Made by a program: the position numbers and the translations under genes
The notes under the pieces: model-generated
What the model was told of the DNA's origin: nothing
The model's input: only the letters and a program-made list of their open reading frames with translations
Databases searched by the model: none
Shown: in pieces, positions 61,172-64,000 of the stretch
Layout of the letters: each line of letters opens with the position of its first letter
How positions within the stretch are numbered: position 1 is the stretch's first letter
Assembly (NCBI GenBank): GCA_038249195.1
Contig: JBBRWM010000002.1
Location: 248,001 to 312,000, forward strand
DNA length: 64,000 nucleotides
Direction: 5' to 3'
Origin: JAOUEA01 sp038249195
GTDB taxonomy: Bacteria > Actinomycetota > UBA4738 > HRBIN12

Positions 61172-62376
61172 GCGTTGTGAGGGATCCGGTAACGCCCGCG
61201 GGGCCCGACGAGCGGGGACGGTTCGGCACCTACGGCGGCCGCTACGTGCCGGAGGTCCTCATCCCGGCCCTCGACGAGCTCGCCGCGGCGTGGTCCGAAC
61301 TGCGTGCGGACCAAGGGTTCCGCAACGAGCTGGGAGCACTCGCCCGGGACTTCGTGGGGCGGCCGACGCCGATCACGCACGCCGCGCGGCTGTCGCAGGA
61401 GCTCGGCTACGAGATCTGGCTGAAACGCGAGGACCTTGCGCACACGGGCGCGCACAAGATCAACAACGCCCTGGGGCAGGCGCTCATCGCCCGCCGACTC
61501 GGGAAGGAACGCATCATCGCGGAAACGGGCGCGGGCCAGCACGGTGTGGCCGCGGCCTCGGCCTCCGCGTTGCTGGGGCTCCCGTGCGTCGTCTACATGG
61601 GAGAGGAGGACATCCACCGCCAGGCGCCGAACGTGGCGCGGATGCGGCTGCTCGGCGCCGAGGTCGTGCCCGTCACCGCGGGAACCCGCACGCTGAAGGA
61701 GGCGGTGAACGAGGCCCTGCGCGACTGGGCCGCCACCGTGACGAACACGCACTACATCATCGGTTCTGTGGTCGGCCCTCACCCGTTCCCGATGCTGGTG
61801 CGCGACCTCCAGCGGGTGATCGGCGACGAGGCCAGGGCCCAGTATGCGGAGCGGCTGGGCGGCGACCCCGCGTACGTGCTCGCCTGCGTCGGCGGGGGCT
61901 CGAACGCGATCGGCATGTTCACGGCCTTCGTGGGCGCGCCCGGCGTGCGCCTGATCGGCGTGGAGGCGGGCGGCCGCGGACCGGGGCTCGGCGAGCACTG
62001 CCGCTCGTTGACGCAGGGCCAACCGGGGGTACTGCACGGTGCCCTGAGCTACCTGTTGCAAGACCCGGACGGGCAAGTCGTCGAGACGCATTCGATCAGC
62101 GCCGGGCTCGACTACCCCGGGGTCGGCCCGGAGCACGCATACCTCAAGGACGAGGGCCTCGCCGAGTATGTCGGCGCGACGGACGAGCAGGCGCTCGACG
62201 GCTTCCAGGCCCTCGCGCGCACCGAGGGGATCCTGCCCGCGCTCGAGCCCTCGCACGTGATCGGCTGGCTCCTCACGCGGCCGCTCCCCGAGGGTTCTCG
62301 CGTCCTCGTGTGCCTGTCGGGCCGGGGGGACAAGGACCTCGACACCGTGCTCGCGGCGCTCGGGATGCGTACGTAG
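61168..62376 (+). CDS. trpB: Tryptophan synthase beta subunit
   Basis: 402 residues, TrpB1 type. GTYGGRYVPEVLIPAL, REDLAHTGAHKINNALGQ with the PLP lysine, AETGAGQHGVA, GSVVGPHPFP, CVGGGSNAIGMF and LSGRGDKDL are all present. It joins indole and serine. It overlaps trpC and trpA by 4 and 1 nt. Confidence 0.97.
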   Translation: MSVVRDPVTPAGPDERGRFGTYGGRYVPEVLIPALDELAAAWSELRADQGFRNELGALARDFVGRPTPITHAARLSQELGYEIWLKREDLAHTGAHKINNALGQALIARRLGKERIIAETGAGQHGVAAASASALLGLPCVVYMGEEDIHRQAPNVARMRLLGAEVVPVTAGTRTLKEAVNEALRDWAATVTNTHYIIGSVVGPHPFPMLVRDLQRVIGDEARAQYAERLGGDPAYVLACVGGGSNAIGMFTAFVGAPGVRLIGVEAGGRGPGLGEHCRSLTQGQPGVLHGALSYLLQDPDGQVVETHSISAGLDYPGVGPEHAYLKDEGLAEYVGATDEQALDGFQALARTEGILPALEPSHVIGWLLTRPLPEGSRVLVCLSGRGDKDLDTVLAALGMRT

Positions 62377-63149
62377 TGGGGGCCCTCGAAACAGCCCTGC
62401 GTGCCCGACGGATCGGCGGCGGACGCTCGTTCGTTCCCTACGTCACCGGGGGGTTCCCGGGCGTGGACGCCGATCTGCTCCGGGAGCTGGAAGCCTCGGG
62501 AGCCGACGCGGTCGAGGTGGGGATCCCGTTCTCGGATCCCGTGATGGACGGCGGCGTGATCCAGGAGGCCTCTCGGCGGGCGCTGGAGGGGGGCGCCCAC
62601 CCGTCCGACGTGATCGACACGATCGGTGAGGCTTCCCTGTCCATCCCGGTGGCCGTGATGACCTACGTGAACCCCGTCCTGCGTCGAGGCATCGACCGGT
62701 TCCTCGACGAGGCGCGGGCCGCGGGCGTCGATGGCATCATCGTTCCCGACGTCCCGGTGGACGAGGCCGCCGAGCTGGGGGTCGCGGCCTCGGCGCGCGG
62801 GGTCGACGCCGTCCTCCTGGCAGCACCCGGGGCCGCTCCGGTTCGCCTCGCGGCGATCGCGGCATCGGCGCACGGGTTCGTGTATTGCGTCGGGACCTAC
62901 GGCGTGACGGGCGCGCGCGCCGCCCTGTCGGCCTCGGCGCGGGAGGTCGTGGAGGCGTTGCGCCCGCTCACGGACCTGCCGCTGCTGGTGGGCGTCGGGA
63001 TCGCCACACCGGCGCTCGCGGCCGAGGCGTGCGCGTTCGCCGACGGTGTGATCGTGGGGAGCGCGCTCATGGAGCGGCTCGTGCAGGGCGATCGTCGGGG
63101 GTTCGGCGTCCTCGCCGGCGCGTTCCGCGGCGCCGTCGCGGAGTCGTGA
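62376..63149 (+). CDS. trpA: Tryptophan synthase alpha subunit
   Basis: 257 residues. SFVPYVTGGFPG, ADAVEVGIPFSDPVMDGGVIQEA with both catalytic acids (E in VEVGIPF, D in MDGG), VMTYVNPVLRRGIDRF, IVPDVPVDE and VGVGIATP identify TrpA. It releases indole for TrpB. The GTG starts on the last base of the trpB stop. Confidence 0.96.
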   Translation: MGALETALRARRIGGGRSFVPYVTGGFPGVDADLLRELEASGADAVEVGIPFSDPVMDGGVIQEASRRALEGGAHPSDVIDTIGEASLSIPVAVMTYVNPVLRRGIDRFLDEARAAGVDGIIVPDVPVDEAAELGVAASARGVDAVLLAAPGAAPVRLAAIAASAHGFVYCVGTYGVTGARAALSASAREVVEALRPLTDLPLLVGVGIATPALAAEACAFADGVIVGSALMERLVQGDRRGFGVLAGAFRGAVAES

Positions 63150-63150
63150 G

Positions 63151-64000
63151 ATGCGAGGCCTCACGCGGAGCGAAGCGGGCCTCTGGAAGCGAGCGGGGAC
63201 GGTGCTCGCCCTGGCCGCCCTCGTCGCCACGGGATGCGTGGGACCTCGTGGCGCCGACTCTCCTTCCACCCCGGCCGTCGATCCGTTCGGGAACCTCCGC
63301 ATCGGGACGGATCGACCCATCGAGATCGGCACCCTGCTCGCCACGAGCGGGCAGGGCGCCGCCCTCGGTGTCCAGAGCCTGCGCGGGGTGCAGCTCGCGG
63401 TCGATTACCTGGACGGCAAGCTGGACGGCACCCCGGGCAAGCTCTTGGGTCACGATGTCCAGCTGTTGAGCGTCGATGAAGGGTGCAACCCCGAGGGCGG
63501 CAGGGCGGGCGCGGACATCCTCACGAGCGCGCCGATCGCGGGCGTGATCGGTACTACCTGTTCGACCGCGGCCTTGGGAGCGGCAGATGCCGCCCTCGCG
63601 AGCAAGGGCATCATGCTCGTGTCTCCGACGGATACCGCCCCCGAGCTCACCGCCGCCGGCTCCCATGAGCCGTTCTACGTGCGCGTCGCACCGAACGCCG
63701 GGATCCAAGGCGCCGTCGTCGCCGACTTCGCTCGCGAGAAGCTCGATGCCTCGACGGCCGCGACCTTGGAGGATCGCCGCGCTTCCGCGGGGGCGCCCGC
63801 GGCCGCGTTCCGATCGCGCTTCCTCGATCGAGACGGGACCATGGCCGGATCGGCCGTGATCTCCGAGGGTGACTACAAGCAGGGGCTCGCGCAGGTGGGC
63901 GCGGCTAGGCCCGACGTCGTGTACTACGCGGCTCCGGAGGTCGACCCTTCGTGCGGCCTCATGCCACGGGATGCGGAGCGGGTTCCGGGGCTCGTGGGGA
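63151..64000 (+). CDS. Substrate-binding lipoprotein, Leu/Ile/Val-type ABC transporter (3' end outside window)
   Basis: The open frame runs 283 codons to the window end without a stop. A lipoprotein signal (KRAGTVLALAALVATGC, lipid-modified C29) is followed by a periplasmic-binding fold type I: IEIGTLLATSGQGAALGVQSLRGVQLAVDYL, GVIGTTCSTAALGAADAALASKGIMLVSPTDTAPELT and FYVRVAPNAGIQGAVVADFA. This is the branched-chain amino acid binding family; the true ligand is unknown. It starts one base after trpA, an unusual partner for trp genes. Confidence 0.82.
   Translation, partial: MRGLTRSEAGLWKRAGTVLALAALVATGCVGPRGADSPSTPAVDPFGNLRIGTDRPIEIGTLLATSGQGAALGVQSLRGVQLAVDYLDGKLDGTPGKLLGHDVQLLSVDEGCNPEGGRAGADILTSAPIAGVIGTTCSTAALGAADAALASKGIMLVSPTDTAPELTAAGSHEPFYVRVAPNAGIQGAVVADFAREKLDASTAATLEDRRASAGAPAAAFRSRFLDRDGTMAGSAVISEGDYKQGLAQVGAARPDVVYYAAPEVDPSCGLMPRDAERVPGLVG

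Noticed and set aside
54904..62256. A 2450-codon open frame on the minus strand
   Set aside because: It lies antisense to rluD, dnaE1, the HisA-like gene, trpC and trpB, all with clear family motifs. Its translation is low-complexity and has no recognisable domain; long antisense frames are expected in DNA of this GC content.
1..64000. CRISPR arrays, rRNA/tRNA genes, insertion sequences, prophage
   Set aside because: I found no regularly spaced repeats, no transposase or integrase motifs, no phage structural genes and no RNA-gene-like sequence in the gaps.

Overview
The window is 64 kb of very GC-rich, densely packed bacterial chromosome. Several traits point to the phylum Actinomycetota. 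The division and cell-wall (dcw) cluster has sepF, yggT and divIVA but no ftsA. MurE carries the DNPR motif of meso-diaminopimelate enzymes. A PASTA-type Ser/Thr kinase, an LLM-family (F420-type) oxidoreductase, a DUF3040 protein and a DnaE1/DnaE2 polymerase pair are present. There are LexA sites of the CGAAC-N4-GTTCG type, and many start codons sit directly behind a TANNNT -10 box. I cannot place it to genus; a deep-branching, uncultured actinobacterium is a reasonable guess. No rRNA, tRNA, CRISPR, prophage or insertion sequence is visible.

Layout. 1-9.05 kb: metabolic genes, namely a threonine aldolase cut by the window edge, a SUOX-fold oxidoreductase, a GNAT gene broken by one extra G, the PASTA kinase on the minus strand, then a plus-strand run thiE - AIR-synthase-like - pfkB kinase - psuG - DUF998. 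8.9-13.1 kb, minus strand: a UDP-sulfoquinovose synthase (sqdB), a GT2 glycosyltransferase and a large GT-C-like membrane protein form one tight operon. 13.2-20.3 kb: mixed genes, including a cysteine desulfurase-like enzyme, an LLM oxidoreductase, DUF402, membrane proteins, ornithine aminotransferase, and a LexA-controlled DUF6504 gene followed by a metallo-beta-lactamase-fold protein. 20.3-25.6 kb: a vapBC-type toxin-antitoxin pair divergent from a mutagenesis module (dnaE2-like then dinB). 25.7-31.2 kb: DUF3040, a MerR-like regulator and the minus-strand moxR - DUF58 - transglutaminase operon. 31.6-50.7 kb: an HNH protein and the dcw cluster, mraZ - small membrane ORF - rsmH - ftsL - ftsI - murE - murF - mraY - murD - ftsW - murG - murC - murB - ftsQ - ftsZ - yggS - sepF - yggT - divIVA. 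50.7-59.6 kb: ileS (minus), a TraR/DksA-like protein, lspA, an RluA-family pseudouridine synthase and dnaE1. 59.6-64 kb: a divergent HisA-like protein, trpC, trpB, trpA and the start of a substrate-binding lipoprotein.

How the genes work together. From 32.7 to 46.8 kb almost every start overlaps the previous stop (ATGA, GTGA, TTGA), so peptidoglycan precursor synthesis (MurE, F, D, C, B, MraY, MurG), polymerisation (FtsW, FtsI) and divisome assembly (FtsL, FtsQ, then FtsZ, SepF, DivIVA) look co-translated from one promoter zone in front of mraZ. That zone holds four GTGG repeats spaced 11, 11 and 10 bp (MraZ-box-like) and a perfect LexA-type palindrome. A second LexA palindrome sits on the DUF6504 promoter.

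Most interesting leads: the LexA palindrome in front of the dcw cluster; the sqdB-GT2-GT-C operon, which suggests sulfoquinovose goes into a lipid-linked glycoconjugate; an in-frame palindromic insertion inside dnaE2; an unlisted 40-residue membrane ORF between mraZ and rsmH; a HisA-family protein in the trp operon that has lost catalytic aspartates; and widespread leaderless promoters.
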